A DNA stretch of 64,000 nt from a bacterium BMS3Abin11 (lineage in GTDB: Bacteria; Pseudomonadota; Gammaproteobacteria; BMS3Bbin11): assembly GCA_002897635.1 (NCBI GenBank), contig BDTD01000025.1, forward strand, positions 62,001 to 126,000, given 5' to 3'. This document shows positions 17,043-27,067 of this stretch, in pieces. Made by a program: the position numbers and the translations under genes. The notes beneath the pieces were generated by a model. It had not been told where the DNA came from and ran no database searches. It was given only the letters and a program-made list of their open reading frames with translations. The stretch's first letter is position 1; each line of letters opens with the position of its first letter.

Positions 17043-17144
17043 ATGACTACCCTGTCCGTCAACATTCTGCTGGTGAGCATCCCTGTTGGTACCCGCCCAA
17101 TCTTTGCTGGCTGGGCCATGGAAGAAGGTGGCCAGTATGGATGA
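17043..17144 (+). CDS. 33-codon ORF overlapping the enolase start
   Basis: The frame encodes MTTLSVNILLVSIPVGTRPI and 13 more residues. It has a textbook AAGGAG site 9 bases upstream of the ATG, and its TGA overlaps the enolase ATG by 8 bases. Enolase itself has only a poor site, so translation may be coupled through this leader. It may also be debris from a former gene end. No homology recognised. Confidence 0.4.
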   Translation: MTTLSVNILLVSIPVGTRPIFAGWAMEEGGQYG

Positions 17145-18435
17145 ATTATTCAAAATAAAACGGGTTCAAGCCCGCCAGATCCTCGACTCCCGGGGCAATC
17201 CGACCGTGGAGGTGGAATGCCGGCTTTCAGGCGGCGCGCACAGCCGGGCATCCGTACCCTCCGGTGCCTCCACTGGTAGCCGCGAAGCGGTCGAACTACG
17301 GGATGGTGATGCCCAACGATTTGGCGGCAAGGGGGTGTTGAAGGCGGTAGCCAACGTCAACGATAACATTGCACCGATCCTGTTGGATCAGGACGCCCGC
17401 CAGCAGGCGGTCATCGACCAGGCCATGATCACGCTGGACGGCACCCCCAACAAGGCCCGGCTCGGTGCCAATGCCATGCTCGGTGTGTCACTGGCCGTGG
17501 CCCGTGCTGCCGCCAGCGCGTGCAGCCTGCCTCTCTACCAGTATCTGGGGGGGCCGGGGGCTACCCGTCTGCCGGTACCACACATGAACATCCTCAATGG
17601 CGGCGTCCACGCCCATTGGCAGGGAGCGGACTTCCAGGAGTTCATGATCGCCCCTTTCGGAGCCGACAGCTTCCACCAGGCCCTGGAGTGGGGTAGCGAG
17701 ATCTACCATGCCTTGCAGGCGCAGCTGGAAAAGCGCGGACTCTCGGTCGGTGTGGGTGACGAAGGCGGTTTCGCGCCCCATGTCCGTTCCAACGAAGAAC
17801 CCTTTGAACTGATTGTCGAAGCAATTGGCCAGGTGGGACTGCGCCCGGGACAGGATGTCGGCATCGCCTGTGATCCCGCCTCCAGTGAATTCTTTGATGA
17901 CGCGCACTACCACCTGCGAACAGAAGACCGCCGTCTCGATTCGACCGAGATGGCCGCTTACTACCAGCAACTGGCAGACAAGTACCCGCTGGTGCTGCTG
18001 GAAGACGGTATGGCCGAGGATGACTGGACAGGCTGGCAGACTCTCAACCAGGCTTTGGGCGATCGGATCGAGCTGGTAGGAGACGACATCTTCTGCACCA
18101 ACCCGGCCATCATCGCCCGTGGCATTGAGCAGGATATCGCTAATGCGGTATTGATCAAGTTGAACCAGATCGGTACCCTGACCGAGACCATCGCTGCCAC
18201 CCGCCTGGCCCGCGATCACGGCTGGGGGGCTTTCGTCTCCCATCGATCAGGCGAAACCGTCGACAGCTTCATCGCCGATCTGACAGTGGCGCTGGATACC
18301 GGGCACCTGAAAACAGGCGCACCAGCACGGGGTGAACGGGTGGAAAAATATAATCAGCTGCTGCGCATCGAAGAACACCTGGGCGATGCGGCGCGCTATG
18401 CGGGGGTCGACGCCTACTGCCGAAAACTGCGGTGA
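17137..18435 (+). CDS. eno: Enolase (divergent copy)
   Basis: This 432-residue cytosolic enzyme interconverts 2-phosphoglycerate and PEP. Visible family features are ARQILDSRGNPTVEVE, the catalytic VGDEGGFAP, LLEDGMAEDDW, the GDDIFCTNP metal region and VSHRSGETVDSFIADL. The start at 17137 gives the usual enolase length; a TTG at 17086 would add 17 non-family residues. It differs from housekeeping enolases around GGVHAHWQGADFQEFMI, where most have an GGxHAxNNxDxQEFM pattern. It is therefore probably an accessory or acquired copy. A broken relative is at 32766-32945. Confidence 0.93.
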   Translation: MDELFKIKRVQARQILDSRGNPTVEVECRLSGGAHSRASVPSGASTGSREAVELRDGDAQRFGGKGVLKAVANVNDNIAPILLDQDARQQAVIDQAMITLDGTPNKARLGANAMLGVSLAVARAAASACSLPLYQYLGGPGATRLPVPHMNILNGGVHAHWQGADFQEFMIAPFGADSFHQALEWGSEIYHALQAQLEKRGLSVGVGDEGGFAPHVRSNEEPFELIVEAIGQVGLRPGQDVGIACDPASSEFFDDAHYHLRTEDRRLDSTEMAAYYQQLADKYPLVLLEDGMAEDDWTGWQTLNQALGDRIELVGDDIFCTNPAIIARGIEQDIANAVLIKLNQIGTLTETIAATRLARDHGWGAFVSHRSGETVDSFIADLTVALDTGHLKTGAPARGERVEKYNQLLRIEEHLGDAARYAGVDAYCRKLR

Positions 18436-18510
18436 TGACCAGACGTAGCCTGTTGATGCACACATTCCGGCCGATGCACCCCTGATACTCTGACACAAGG
18501 CGGATTTATA

Positions 18511-19020
18511 ATGACACACCGACACTTTTATGACCTGATAACGCTGTCAATATTACTGGGCTGTTCCTTTGTTGGTGTCGCAATCACCAACATATCGCCA
18601 GCCAGTAGCCGCACATACTGGCTGGCCATGGTACCGGTATTTTTTCTTGCCAGCCTTGTCACTGAGTGGCCACACGTCCGCAACGGCAAATACTCCTGGA
18701 AGACGGTAATCTGGAATCACAGCCTGCAGTGGCTGGCACTGCTGGCAGCTATACAAATGGTATTTATTATCCAGCAGATTGGTCGTTTGAACAATGAAAC
18801 GACCGGCCTGATACTGCTGTTGTTATTCGCGCTATCAACCTTTATAGCCGGCATCCGCATGGGCTGGGTATTCAGGCTGGCGGGGCTTTTTCTTGCCACC
18901 GGCCTTCTCGTACTGGCCTACCTCGAACGTTACCTGTGGGCGTTGGTACTCGTTGCTATTTTCATCCTGGTCATTCATCATTTCGTTAGACGGTACAATA
19001 AACAGGAGCAACCAGAATGA
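18511..19020 (+). CDS. Membrane protein, unknown
   Basis: A 169-residue protein with about five transmembrane helices (LITLSILLGCSFVGVAI; YWLAMVPVFFLASLVTEW; HSLQWLALLAAIQMVFII; TGLILLLLFALSTFIAGI; LWALVLVAIFILVIHHF) and a basic/glutamine-rich tail. I do not recognise the family. It overlaps the next gene by four bases (ATGA), so the two are translationally coupled. Confidence 0.7.
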   Translation: MTHRHFYDLITLSILLGCSFVGVAITNISPASSRTYWLAMVPVFFLASLVTEWPHVRNGKYSWKTVIWNHSLQWLALLAAIQMVFIIQQIGRLNNETTGLILLLLFALSTFIAGIRMGWVFRLAGLFLATGLLVLAYLERYLWALVLVAIFILVIHHFVRRYNKQEQPE

Positions 19021-19505
19021 GAAAAAACTCCGAGCCGGCAGATAAAAGTTCAGCCGAGAACCCTATGCTGAAAGATGAAAATAACCCTGATCCACTCATA
19101 AGCGTCGAGAATCTTCACCGTGAAGTGAAGGAATGGCACAATGAACACGACACCTGGCTGCAGGATGCAGACCAGTGGCAACGCGAACAGAAGCTTATCA
19201 GCCTGCTGCTTTACAAAATGGAACGCGCATTACCTGACCAGAACAACTCGATGGATGAACACATCAAAATCATCAGGAGCCACAAACAGCGTTTAAACGC
19301 TTATGAAAAGGACCTTCGGGTTCTCCTGGCTAGAGACAAACCGTATCCCGGGAAACACGATGCGCTTCTGGAAGAACACAAGTTGCAGAAAAATCTGCAC
19401 CGGCAGGAGCGAGCGCGGCATGCATTATTTCGACATACCCATCTGGCTGCGATGTCTGAACTGACCCGCCTTACCCAGATGCTGGAACAGACAGAAGAAG
19501 GATAG
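19017..19505 (+). CDS. Charged helical protein, unknown
   Basis: A 162-residue hydrophilic protein, rich in Glu, Lys, Gln and His, without signal or membrane helix. Helical stretches such as LHREVKEWHNEHDTWLQDADQW and HKLQ...HLAAMSELTRLTQMLEQ suggest a coiled coil. The ATG lies within the previous gene's stop (ATGA), so it is probably a cytoplasmic partner of that membrane protein. No known family recognised. Confidence 0.7.
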   Translation: MRKNSEPADKSSAENPMLKDENNPDPLISVENLHREVKEWHNEHDTWLQDADQWQREQKLISLLLYKMERALPDQNNSMDEHIKIIRSHKQRLNAYEKDLRVLLARDKPYPGKHDALLEEHKLQKNLHRQERARHALFRHTHLAAMSELTRLTQMLEQTEEG

Positions 19506-19538
19506 ACAGCCCACTCGGCAAACACTGCGCTGTTTTTT
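19506..19538 (+). terminator. Weak intrinsic terminator
   Basis: ACAGC pairs with GCTGT across an 18-base loop, followed by a six-T run (19533-19538), directly after the stop of the coiled-coil gene. The stem is only five pairs, so it is a modest candidate. Confidence 0.4.
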
Positions 19539-19740
19539 ATTTCAACACAATCTGTTATGTCTTATACAGTAGCGGCCAACTGTTGTTTCGAGGATTATAG
19601 GTGTTACCCTTATTCCCAGTGTGGGCAGAAACTTTCTGGAAATGATGGTATCGTATCCACTGTGATGGGGCCGTCACCCAGGTTGCAGACGGTTGTACGG
19701 GATAGAGACACAATCCTGCTATGAATAATTGGATTCCGCC

Positions 19741-20145
19741 ATGTTGATTGGACTACTGGTTATCTGGCTGGTCACCGCCCTCGGGTTGTGGCTGGTTACC
19801 CTGCTGCTATCCGGCGTGCGGGCGCGCTCTGTTGGTGATCTGCTGATTGCCGCCCTGGTGCTTGGCGCCATAAACGCCTTCATCCGTCCCCTGCTGTGGA
19901 TACTGACAATGCCGCTGACCGTGTTCACCTTCGGGCTGTTCGCATTGCTGATAAACGCCCTGATGATAAAAATAACTGCCGCCATGGTATCCGGGTTCGA
20001 AGTCGATCGCTTTAGTGACGCCCTACTGGCTGCGGTCGTGATGGCTCTGCTGGCCATTGCCGGGTTTATCTTTCTACAATGGTTTATGTTCGGCGCTGTC
20101 TTCTGGATGCAACCGGAGCCGGGGCATATGCGTGCGGGAATCTGA
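19741..20145 (+). CDS. Phage holin 4-type small membrane protein
   Basis: A 134-residue protein with four hydrophobic helices. It fits the Phage_holin_4_2 (YvlD-like) family: AALVLGAINAFIRPLLWILTMPLTVFTFGLFALLINALMI carries the characteristic NAxxRPxLxxLxxPLTxxTxGLFxLxxNA pattern. Despite the name, these are chromosomal membrane proteins of unclear role. The ATG at 19741 is chosen over a TTG four codons upstream. Confidence 0.85.
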   Translation: MLIGLLVIWLVTALGLWLVTLLLSGVRARSVGDLLIAALVLGAINAFIRPLLWILTMPLTVFTFGLFALLINALMIKITAAMVSGFEVDRFSDALLAAVVMALLAIAGFIFLQWFMFGAVFWMQPEPGHMRAGI

Positions 20146-20236
20146 AGCGTAATGCCCCCAGGCATATCCGATCAGCGAAGCTTGCGAATGGCGTGGCCTG
20201 GACCTGGACAGCGTGGCCAACAAACTCGGCCCCGGC

Positions 20237-20452
20237 AAGGAAGAAGGCACAACGAACACACCACTTGACATGATCGTACTCAATAAACCGGATCGTTTCC
20301 ACCTGCCCTGCGATGTCATAGACTGGGGCGATGACCTGGGGTCAAAGGCTGCCGCCTGTCTAAAGCAGCAAATGAGCGACAAGTTGATTGAACACCAGCA
20401 GAACATTACCGAACACGGTGAAGACATGCCGGAGATTCGTGACTGGCGCTGA
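20237..20452 (+). pseudogene. Copied 3' end of a phosphoketolase gene
   Basis: The frame reads [58 protein letters not shown]. This aligns throughout with the C-terminal 75 residues of the intact phosphoketolase (26768-27007), apart from one extra codon. The preceding about 80 bases are unrelated, so it is an orphan gene end. It sits 27 bp before the aldolase gene. Confidence 0.9.
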
Positions 20453-20479
20453 GCGTAAATTCGGAAAAGGAGAACGGCA

Positions 20480-21493
20480 GTGCACTATTCAACAGAGCTT
20501 GAAACCACCATCAGGGATATGGTGCAGAAAGGTCACGGCATACTCGCTGCCGACGAAAGTTCACCGACGATCGCAAAACGTTTCAAGGCGATCGATGTTA
20601 AATCCACCGAAGAGAACCGGCGCGCCTGGCGCAGTCTGCTGGTATCGACCGGAGGTCTGGGTGAATATATCAGCGGCATTATCCTGTTCGAGGAAACGCT
20701 CGCACAAAAAACCGACGTGGGAAAAACTATTCTCGAGGCCGCCTGGACGCAGAAGATCGTTCCCGGTATCAAGGTCGACAAGGGTAAGGTTCCACTGGCT
20801 CTGTCGTCCGGTGACCTGATCACCCAGGGTCTTGATGGACTCGCGGAGCGCCTGCGCACCTACAAACAACAGGGTGCCCGTTTCGCAAAATGGCGGGAGG
20901 TCTATAGTATCGACAAACATGCCCCTACCCTGCACGGGATCGAAGCCAATGCCGAAATGCTGGCCCGCTACGCAGCCGTCTGCCAGGCCGAGGGGCTGGT
21001 GCCGATCGTGGAGCCTGAGGTGCTGATGGATGGTGACCATGACATCGACCGCTGTGCCGAGGTGACCGAACATGTGCTGCATGGGGTGTTCCACGCCCTG
21101 CACCGGCACGGTATTTCCCTCGAATACATGATTCTAAAACCAAACATGGTGCTGCCGGGCAAGGACTGCCGCCGTGCAGAGCCAGCTGAAATCGCCGACG
21201 CAACCATCCGGGTGCTCCGCCGCACAGTACCAGCGGCGGTACCAGGTATTAACTTTCTTTCCGGTGGACAGGATCCGGAGGAAGCCACGGCCAACCTGAA
21301 TGCTATCAACGCCCAGCATCCAGACCAACCGTGGCTGTTGTCTTTCTCTTACGGGCGTGCCCTGCAACAACCGGTACTGCAGGCATGGCAGGGTAAACCA
21401 GAAAATATCGCCGCTGCACAACAGATCTTACTGAAAAGAGCGCGGCTTAACGCTGCTGCTCAATGTGGCGAATACGATGCAGACATGGAATAA
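20480..21493 (+). CDS. Class I fructose-bisphosphate aldolase
   Basis: A 337-residue Schiff-base aldolase that cleaves or forms fructose 1,6-bisphosphate. Family signs are GILAADESSPTIAKRF, the VEPEVLMDGDHDI strand, the ILKPNMVLPG segment with the Schiff-base lysine, and FLSGGQDPEEATANLNAIN plus SFSYGRALQ. It starts with GTG at 20480, supported by AAAAGGAG 8 bases upstream. The phosphoketolase remnant lies just before it. With enolase and PEP synthase in the same region it could serve gluconeogenesis. Confidence 0.95.
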   Translation: MHYSTELETTIRDMVQKGHGILAADESSPTIAKRFKAIDVKSTEENRRAWRSLLVSTGGLGEYISGIILFEETLAQKTDVGKTILEAAWTQKIVPGIKVDKGKVPLALSSGDLITQGLDGLAERLRTYKQQGARFAKWREVYSIDKHAPTLHGIEANAEMLARYAAVCQAEGLVPIVEPEVLMDGDHDIDRCAEVTEHVLHGVFHALHRHGISLEYMILKPNMVLPGKDCRRAEPAEIADATIRVLRRTVPAAVPGINFLSGGQDPEEATANLNAINAQHPDQPWLLSFSYGRALQQPVLQAWQGKPENIAAAQQILLKRARLNAAAQCGEYDADME

Positions 21494-21571
21494 CCCGCAA
21501 ACTGTCACCTGGCCGGACTGCAACAATTCTATCCGATATTTATCCACAACAATCTTTAAAGGAGTATAACT

Positions 21572-21892
21572 ATGCGCGATTACAGAAACGTACCAAAACT
21601 GAACTGGCAGAACGACAAATCCACACTGGCCAGGATCAAGGCACAGGTGATACGCGAAGAGCCTCTGATCCTGCTGATGCCAGATGATTTCAAGCTCTCG
21701 ATTGACGCCGAAGACTGCGGCTGCAGGCCTGACTCGGGCATGCTGCTTGAATGCCAGCCGCAGGCAGTGATGGCAGCACTGGCCAGGGATAACGACATTC
21801 CGGACCTGAACGAGATCGGTGACACCATCAAAATGGCGGGACTGAAAGTCGATGTGGACAACGAGGGCAAGCGCCTGATCATTCATGACTGA
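21572..21892 (+). CDS. Small cytoplasmic protein, unknown
   Basis: A 106-residue protein with no signal or membrane helix. It has a good AAAGGAG site ahead of the ATG and starts 79 bp after the aldolase stop, so it may share that transcript. A cysteine-containing centre (DCGCRPDSGMLLEC) is the only striking motif and might bind metal or form disulfides. No family recognised. Confidence 0.65.
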   Translation: MRDYRNVPKLNWQNDKSTLARIKAQVIREEPLILLMPDDFKLSIDAEDCGCRPDSGMLLECQPQAVMAALARDNDIPDLNEIGDTIKMAGLKVDVDNEGKRLIIHD

Positions 21893-22129
21893 CCGAGCCG
21901 AAGCTCACGCCACCTTCAGCAAGCATGCTAAAGGTACAAAAGAGTATTTGCCACAGGACACAGAGATTTAAATGATGTTTTTTTCACTCCATACTTTTTC
22001 ACAAAGCCATTTCTTTTCTCTGTGTTCTCCATATACTCTGTAATGAACAGGTTCTGACTTTTCCATTTCCTGCGACCTTTTTACAACAGGCATGGTAGGA
22101 TAAAAAGCCACAGTACAATTACCAGGCTC

Positions 22130-23119
22130 ATGACCGATTACGATAACAGCAACACCAGGATTAGCGTGCACGAGATCATCGACGGGCGTCCGGTACCTGG
22201 CGACTGGGATGATTTTCTCGCACACCGAAATGATACAAAGCGTCTTTTCAGAGTCGACATATCCACCCAGGAGTCGGCATCTTTGAATAACATTATTAAT
22301 GTTATTCACAAAAACCCCCTGATTGTAGAGCGCTGCCTGGATCCAGATTCAGTTTCGGGCGTTTATGCCTATAATAATATGCTATCCCTGCAGCTACCGA
22401 TCCCAGAAGATTGGCAGGCCTCGGCGCATCCCAAACTGTCCATTCTCTGCCTTTCGAATGCTCTGATCACTATACGAACCAATACAATAACGGAATACTC
22501 CAGTGCTTTACTGAATAATCCAGCATCTATTCCCAATCAGCCGCTGGGCACGGAAGGTTTGTTATTCTCATTGCTGGATAACATCGTAGACCGGGCCAGT
22601 GAACTGACATTGAAGGCACGCCTTAGCGTCGAGCAACTGGAAACAGATATGCAACAGATTGTAGACGAAGAACGGCTTGGCCGGCACATTCTGTCTCTGA
22701 AACAGGCTGCAGCGCATTTCGAAATGGCCCTGGAAGCCAAGCACCGAACCTTGATGGCATTGCTGTCACTGGATACCGAACTCATCAATCTGCGTCGTAT
22801 TCGAGAACCACTGCATGACGTCGTGGCACATGTTGAACATAGCCTGCGTTACATCGAACGCGTGGAAGACCACCTGGGTGAACTGGATCGGCACTTCCTG
22901 CTTTTATTGCATGATAGAACCAACAACCGCCTACGCCTTCTGACTATCATCTCAGCGATTTTTATGCCCCTGACACTGATAGCAGGTATCTACGGAATGA
23001 ACTTCCGCTTCATGCCCGAACTGTCCTGGCACTATGGATACGGAACCGTGCTCCTCGTTATGCTATCGCTTGCACTGGGACTGCTTTGGTACTTCTACCG
23101 TAAAGGCTGGTTCCGCTAA
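22130..23119 (+). CDS. CorA-family metal cation transporter (ZntB-like)
   Basis: A 329-residue protein with a large cytoplasmic N-terminal domain with long helices (SVEQLETDMQQIVDEERL; YIERVEDHLGELDRHF) and two C-terminal membrane helices. The GMN signature follows the first (YGMNFRFMPELSWHYGY, GMN near 289-291). CorA proteins carry Mg2+, Co2+ or Ni2+, and ZntB carries Zn2+. The loop after GMN (MPELSWHYGY) is of the kind seen in ZntB-like members. The ion cannot be fixed from sequence. Confidence 0.9.
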   Translation: MTDYDNSNTRISVHEIIDGRPVPGDWDDFLAHRNDTKRLFRVDISTQESASLNNIINVIHKNPLIVERCLDPDSVSGVYAYNNMLSLQLPIPEDWQASAHPKLSILCLSNALITIRTNTITEYSSALLNNPASIPNQPLGTEGLLFSLLDNIVDRASELTLKARLSVEQLETDMQQIVDEERLGRHILSLKQAAAHFEMALEAKHRTLMALLSLDTELINLRRIREPLHDVVAHVEHSLRYIERVEDHLGELDRHFLLLLHDRTNNRLRLLTIISAIFMPLTLIAGIYGMNFRFMPELSWHYGYGTVLLVMLSLALGLLWYFYRKGWFR

Positions 23120-23374
23120 CCCCTGTCCGCCGTGAACACCGGAATGCTACCATGTCAGAACCACCGCGCTGTTCGATAAACAACAGAATCCCTTCTTCGC
23201 TGCCCGGTCTGTGCTTTACCCGTGAAAATGCAGGCGATCAATGCCCCCCCTTGAACTGTAACCCGGCTACGCACTAAGCCACATGAACAACAGACAACCA
23301 CTGATCAGAGATTCACTTTGCTTGCCTAACCTTCATCAAAGGATCGGCCAACCAGCCTGGGCCAGTGTTGAACA

Positions 23375-24598
23375 ATGCTCACACAGGACATGCCCGTGAG
23401 CATACCGACCCCTGCCATCCTGGTTATCAATGCCGGTTCATCCAGCCTCAAATTTGCTATTTATGCAATCAAAAAGAGGCCAACGACACTGCTCCGCCTT
23501 TACCTCGGTGCCATTGAAGATATGGACAGTGAAAATACAGCACGATTTAGCCTGCTCACGGGTAACGCCGAGCCGCTAGAGGATAAACAGATCGATGTAG
23601 TTGATCACCAACAGGCAATGACCTGGCTACTCGACTGGCTGGAGCAACATTCCAGGGAGTTACGCATCATCGCGGCCGGACACCGGCTGGTGCACGGTGG
23701 CCCCCGTTTTACCAAACCTGTGCGTCTTGATCGGCAGCAGCTTGAACAACTCCGTGATTATATTCCACTGGCACCGCTACATATGCCGCACAATCTCGCC
23801 GCCATCGAAGCACTCTGGCAATTACGACCAGCCCTGTCGCAAGTGGCCTGTTTCGACACCGCCTTTCACCGCACTATGCCGGAAGTGGAACAGATTTTTG
23901 CCCTGCCACGGCAATACTATGAACAGGGCATTCGCCGCTATGGCTTTCACGGCCTGTCCTATGAATACATCGCCAGTGTGCTACCTGAATACCTTGGTGA
24001 ACAACAGGCCCAGGGGCGAATTATCGTCGCCCACCTGGGCCACGGCGCCAGCCTCTGTGCCCTGCACAGGCGTAAGAGTATGGCCACCAGCATGAGCTTT
24101 ACGCCACTGGACGGCATTCCCATGGCGACCCGGCCCGGCGCACTCGATCCCGGAGTGCTGCTCTATCTGCTGCGGGAAAAAGGCCTGTCACTGAACGCGC
24201 TGGAGACGCTTCTGAATCATCAGTCGGGGCTGCTGGGGCTGTCGGGTTTTAGCGGCGACATGCGCCAGCTACTTGCCGATGAGCGACCCGCTGCAGCGCA
24301 GGCTATCACTTATTTTGTACACCATACCCAGCGCGCCATCGCTTCCCTGGCGGCCGCACTGGGTGGGCTGGACGCACTTGTCTTCACCGCCGGTATCGGC
24401 GAGAATGCACCTCTAATTCGTGCCCGTATCTGTCAGCAGGCTGCCTGGCTTGGCGTCGACATCAATGCCGAGGCCAATGCAAAAAACCGGCTACAAATCA
24501 GCCTGCCCGAGAGCCGCGTGTCGGTGTGGTGTATCGCCACCAATGAAGAATTGATCATCGCCCAGCATACCCATAAATTAATCACCGGGGATATCTGA
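23375..24598 (+). CDS. ackA: Acetate kinase
   Basis: A 407-residue cytosolic enzyme: acetyl-phosphate + ADP to acetate + ATP. Motifs seen: INAGSSSLKFAIY (N-terminal phosphate loop), GHRLVHGG, FDTAFHRTMP, YGFHGLSYEYI, HLGHGASLCAL, DGIPMATRPGALDPG, FTAGIGENAPLIR. The first ATG has no clear ribosome site, and the in-frame ATG at 23390 is possible. It lies 21 bp before phosphoketolase, whose product acetyl-phosphate it consumes. The pairing is the classic operon for the phosphoketolase pathway. Confidence 0.95.
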   Translation: MLTQDMPVSIPTPAILVINAGSSSLKFAIYAIKKRPTTLLRLYLGAIEDMDSENTARFSLLTGNAEPLEDKQIDVVDHQQAMTWLLDWLEQHSRELRIIAAGHRLVHGGPRFTKPVRLDRQQLEQLRDYIPLAPLHMPHNLAAIEALWQLRPALSQVACFDTAFHRTMPEVEQIFALPRQYYEQGIRRYGFHGLSYEYIASVLPEYLGEQQAQGRIIVAHLGHGASLCALHRRKSMATSMSFTPLDGIPMATRPGALDPGVLLYLLREKGLSLNALETLLNHQSGLLGLSGFSGDMRQLLADERPAAAQAITYFVHHTQRAIASLAAALGGLDALVFTAGIGENAPLIRARICQQAAWLGVDINAEANAKNRLQISLPESRVSVWCIATNEELIIAQHTHKLITGDI

Positions 24599-24619
24599 TC
24601 CTCGAAAGGAGAAAAGACA

Positions 24620-27007
24620 ATGAACGGCACAACCACCCACCCCTTGTCTGCCAGGGAACTGGAACTTATCCACGCCTGGTGGCGAGCCGCCAATTACCTT
24701 TCCGCCGGGCAGATTTTTCTCATGGACAACCCGCTGCTTGAGAAACCACTGGCCACCGAACATATCAAGCCACGCCGTCTCGGCCACTGGGGCACTACCC
24801 CCGGGCTTAACCTGCTTTATGCACACATGAACCGTCTCATCAAACGCGAGGATCTCAATGCCATTTTCATCACTGGTCCTGGCCACGGCGGCCCGGCGCT
24901 GGTAGCCAGCACCTGGATGGAAGGCAGCTACAGTGAGCACTACCCGAATGTTTCGCAGGACCGCGACGGTATGCGCCGTCTGTTCAAACAATTCTCCTTT
25001 CCCGGTGGTATTCCCAGTCATTGCGCACCGGAAACCCCCGGCTCCATCAATGAAGGCGGCGAGCTGGGTTACTCCCTGTCTCACGCCTTTGGTGCAGTGT
25101 TCGATAACCCGGACCTCATCGCCCTTTGCGTGGTCGGCGATGGCGAGGCGGAGACCGGCCCACTAGCCACCTCCTGGCAAAGCAACAAATTCCTCAATCC
25201 AGCCCACGATGGCGCTGTGCTACCGGTGTTGCATCTGAATGGTTATAAGATCGCCAACCCGACCGTGCTGGCGCGCATTCCTGAAGAGGATCTGCTTGAG
25301 TATTTTAGTGGGCTGGGATACCTGCCCTTTGTTGTTGAAGGCTCGGAACCGGAATACGTTCATCAACGCCTGGCGCAGGTCATGGATGACTGCCTGTTGG
25401 AGATCCGCATCATCCAGCAACGGGCAAGGCAGGAAAACAACCATCACCTGCCACGCTGGCCGATGATTATTCTGCGCACGCCCAAAGGCTGGACCGGACC
25501 AAAGGAAGTAGATGGCCTGCGGGTGGAAGGCTACTGGCGTGCTCATCAGGTTCCCATCCCCGATGTCAGCACCCCAGCACATTTGAAAATTCTGGAAAAC
25601 TGGATGAAGAGCTACAAACCTGAAGAACTGTTTGATGAAAAGGGCTGGCTGCGACCGGAAATCGCCGCACTGGCACCACAGGGCGAGCGACGCATGGGCA
25701 GCAACCCCCATGCCAATGGTGGCCAGCTGCTCAAGCCCCTGCGCCTGCCTGACTATCGTAACTATGCGCTGCCGCTCAAGCATCCCGGCGCTCATCTTGG
25801 TGAGGCCACGCGGCGTATGGGTGAATATCTGCGCGACGTAATGAAGCTCAATCTGGAGACGGCCAATTTTCGTGTCATGGGGCCGGATGAAACGGCCTCA
25901 AACCGCCTCGCTGCTCTGTTTGAAGTCACCGACCGGGCATGGATGGCCAAAACGTTTGACTATGACGATCACCTCAGTCCGGACGGGCGGGTCATGGAAA
26001 TTCTTTCTGAACACACCTGTCAGGGCTGGCTGGAAGGCTATCTGCTCAGCGGCCGCCATGGCTTTTTCTCCTGCTACGAGGCCTTTATTCATATCGTTGA
26101 TTCCATGTTCAACCAGCATGCCAAGTGGCTCAAGGTAAGTAAGCAGATCCCCTGGCGGCGACCGATAGCCTCGCTCAATATTCTACTTACCTCCCATGTC
26201 TGGCGTCAGGATCACAATGGCTTTTCTCATCAGGACCCCGGCTTTATCGATCACGTAGTTAACAAGAAAGCGGGCATCGTGCGCGTCTATTTACCCCCGG
26301 ATGCCAACACCACGCTGTGCATAACCGAACGCTGTCTCAGGAGCCGCGACCTGATCAATGTCATCATCGCTGGTAAACAGCCCGAACCACAGTGGCTGGA
26401 TATGGACGCCGCGATCAAACATTGTCACGCCGGTATCAGCATCTGGGAATGGGCCAGCAACGATAGCAATGGCGAGCCGGATGTAATCATGGCCTGCGCT
26501 GGTGATGTGCCGACCATTGAGACCCTCGCCGCTGTGAAGATATTGCGTGAACACCTGCCCCAACTGAAGGTTCGGGTCATCAATGTTGTCGACCTGATGA
26601 CCCTGCAACCAGAAGAAGAACATCCGAGCGGTCTGAATGATCACGATTTCGATACCCTGTTTAGCATCGATAAACCGATTGTATTTGCCTTTCACGGCTA
26701 TCCCTGGCTGATCCACCGGCTGACCTATCGGCGCAACAACCACGAGGGCATGCACGTGCGCGGCTACAAGGAAGAAGGCACCACCACTACCCCGTTCGAC
26801 ATGACCGTACTGAATGATCTGGATCGCTTTCATCTGGTCGACGATGTCATAGACCGGGTTGATGATCTGGGTTCAAAAGGCGCATATTTGAAACAGTTAA
26901 TGCGCGACAAACTGATTGAACATAAAGAGTACATTACCGAACACGGCGAAGACATGCCGGAGATCCGTAACTGGGAATGGCCCCCCCCTGAAAGGGCTAT
27001 CAAATAA
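24620..27007 (+). CDS. xfp: Xylulose-5-phosphate/fructose-6-phosphate phosphoketolase
   Basis: A 795-residue thiamine-diphosphate enzyme splitting xylulose-5-P or fructose-6-P to acetyl-phosphate plus a sugar phosphate. Seen: [53 protein letters not shown], the ThDP region [20 protein letters not shown], and [14 protein letters not shown] near the C-terminus. AAAGGAG precedes the ATG. It is operonic with acetate kinase and is followed after 60 bp by the H+-ATPase gene. Its last about 75 codons are copied at 20237-20452. Confidence 0.97.
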   Translation: MNGTTTHPLSARELELIHAWWRAANYLSAGQIFLMDNPLLEKPLATEHIKPRRLGHWGTTPGLNLLYAHMNRLIKREDLNAIFITGPGHGGPALVASTWMEGSYSEHYPNVSQDRDGMRRLFKQFSFPGGIPSHCAPETPGSINEGGELGYSLSHAFGAVFDNPDLIALCVVGDGEAETGPLATSWQSNKFLNPAHDGAVLPVLHLNGYKIANPTVLARIPEEDLLEYFSGLGYLPFVVEGSEPEYVHQRLAQVMDDCLLEIRIIQQRARQENNHHLPRWPMIILRTPKGWTGPKEVDGLRVEGYWRAHQVPIPDVSTPAHLKILENWMKSYKPEELFDEKGWLRPEIAALAPQGERRMGSNPHANGGQLLKPLRLPDYRNYALPLKHPGAHLGEATRRMGEYLRDVMKLNLETANFRVMGPDETASNRLAALFEVTDRAWMAKTFDYDDHLSPDGRVMEILSEHTCQGWLEGYLLSGRHGFFSCYEAFIHIVDSMFNQHAKWLKVSKQIPWRRPIASLNILLTSHVWRQDHNGFSHQDPGFIDHVVNKKAGIVRVYLPPDANTTLCITERCLRSRDLINVIIAGKQPEPQWLDMDAAIKHCHAGISIWEWASNDSNGEPDVIMACAGDVPTIETLAAVKILREHLPQLKVRVINVVDLMTLQPEEEHPSGLNDHDFDTLFSIDKPIVFAFHGYPWLIHRLTYRRNNHEGMHVRGYKEEGTTTTPFDMTVLNDLDRFHLVDDVIDRVDDLGSKGAYLKQLMRDKLIEHKEYITEHGEDMPEIRNWEWPPPERAIK

Positions 27008-27067
27008 AACGACGCAGGAAACCGCCCTGCAGGGCCACCCCATCAGCAGCCTGAGGAGAAGCTAAAC

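Noticed and set aside
17488-18243. 251-codon minus-strand frame inside enolase
   Set aside because: Shadow of enolase; no family features.
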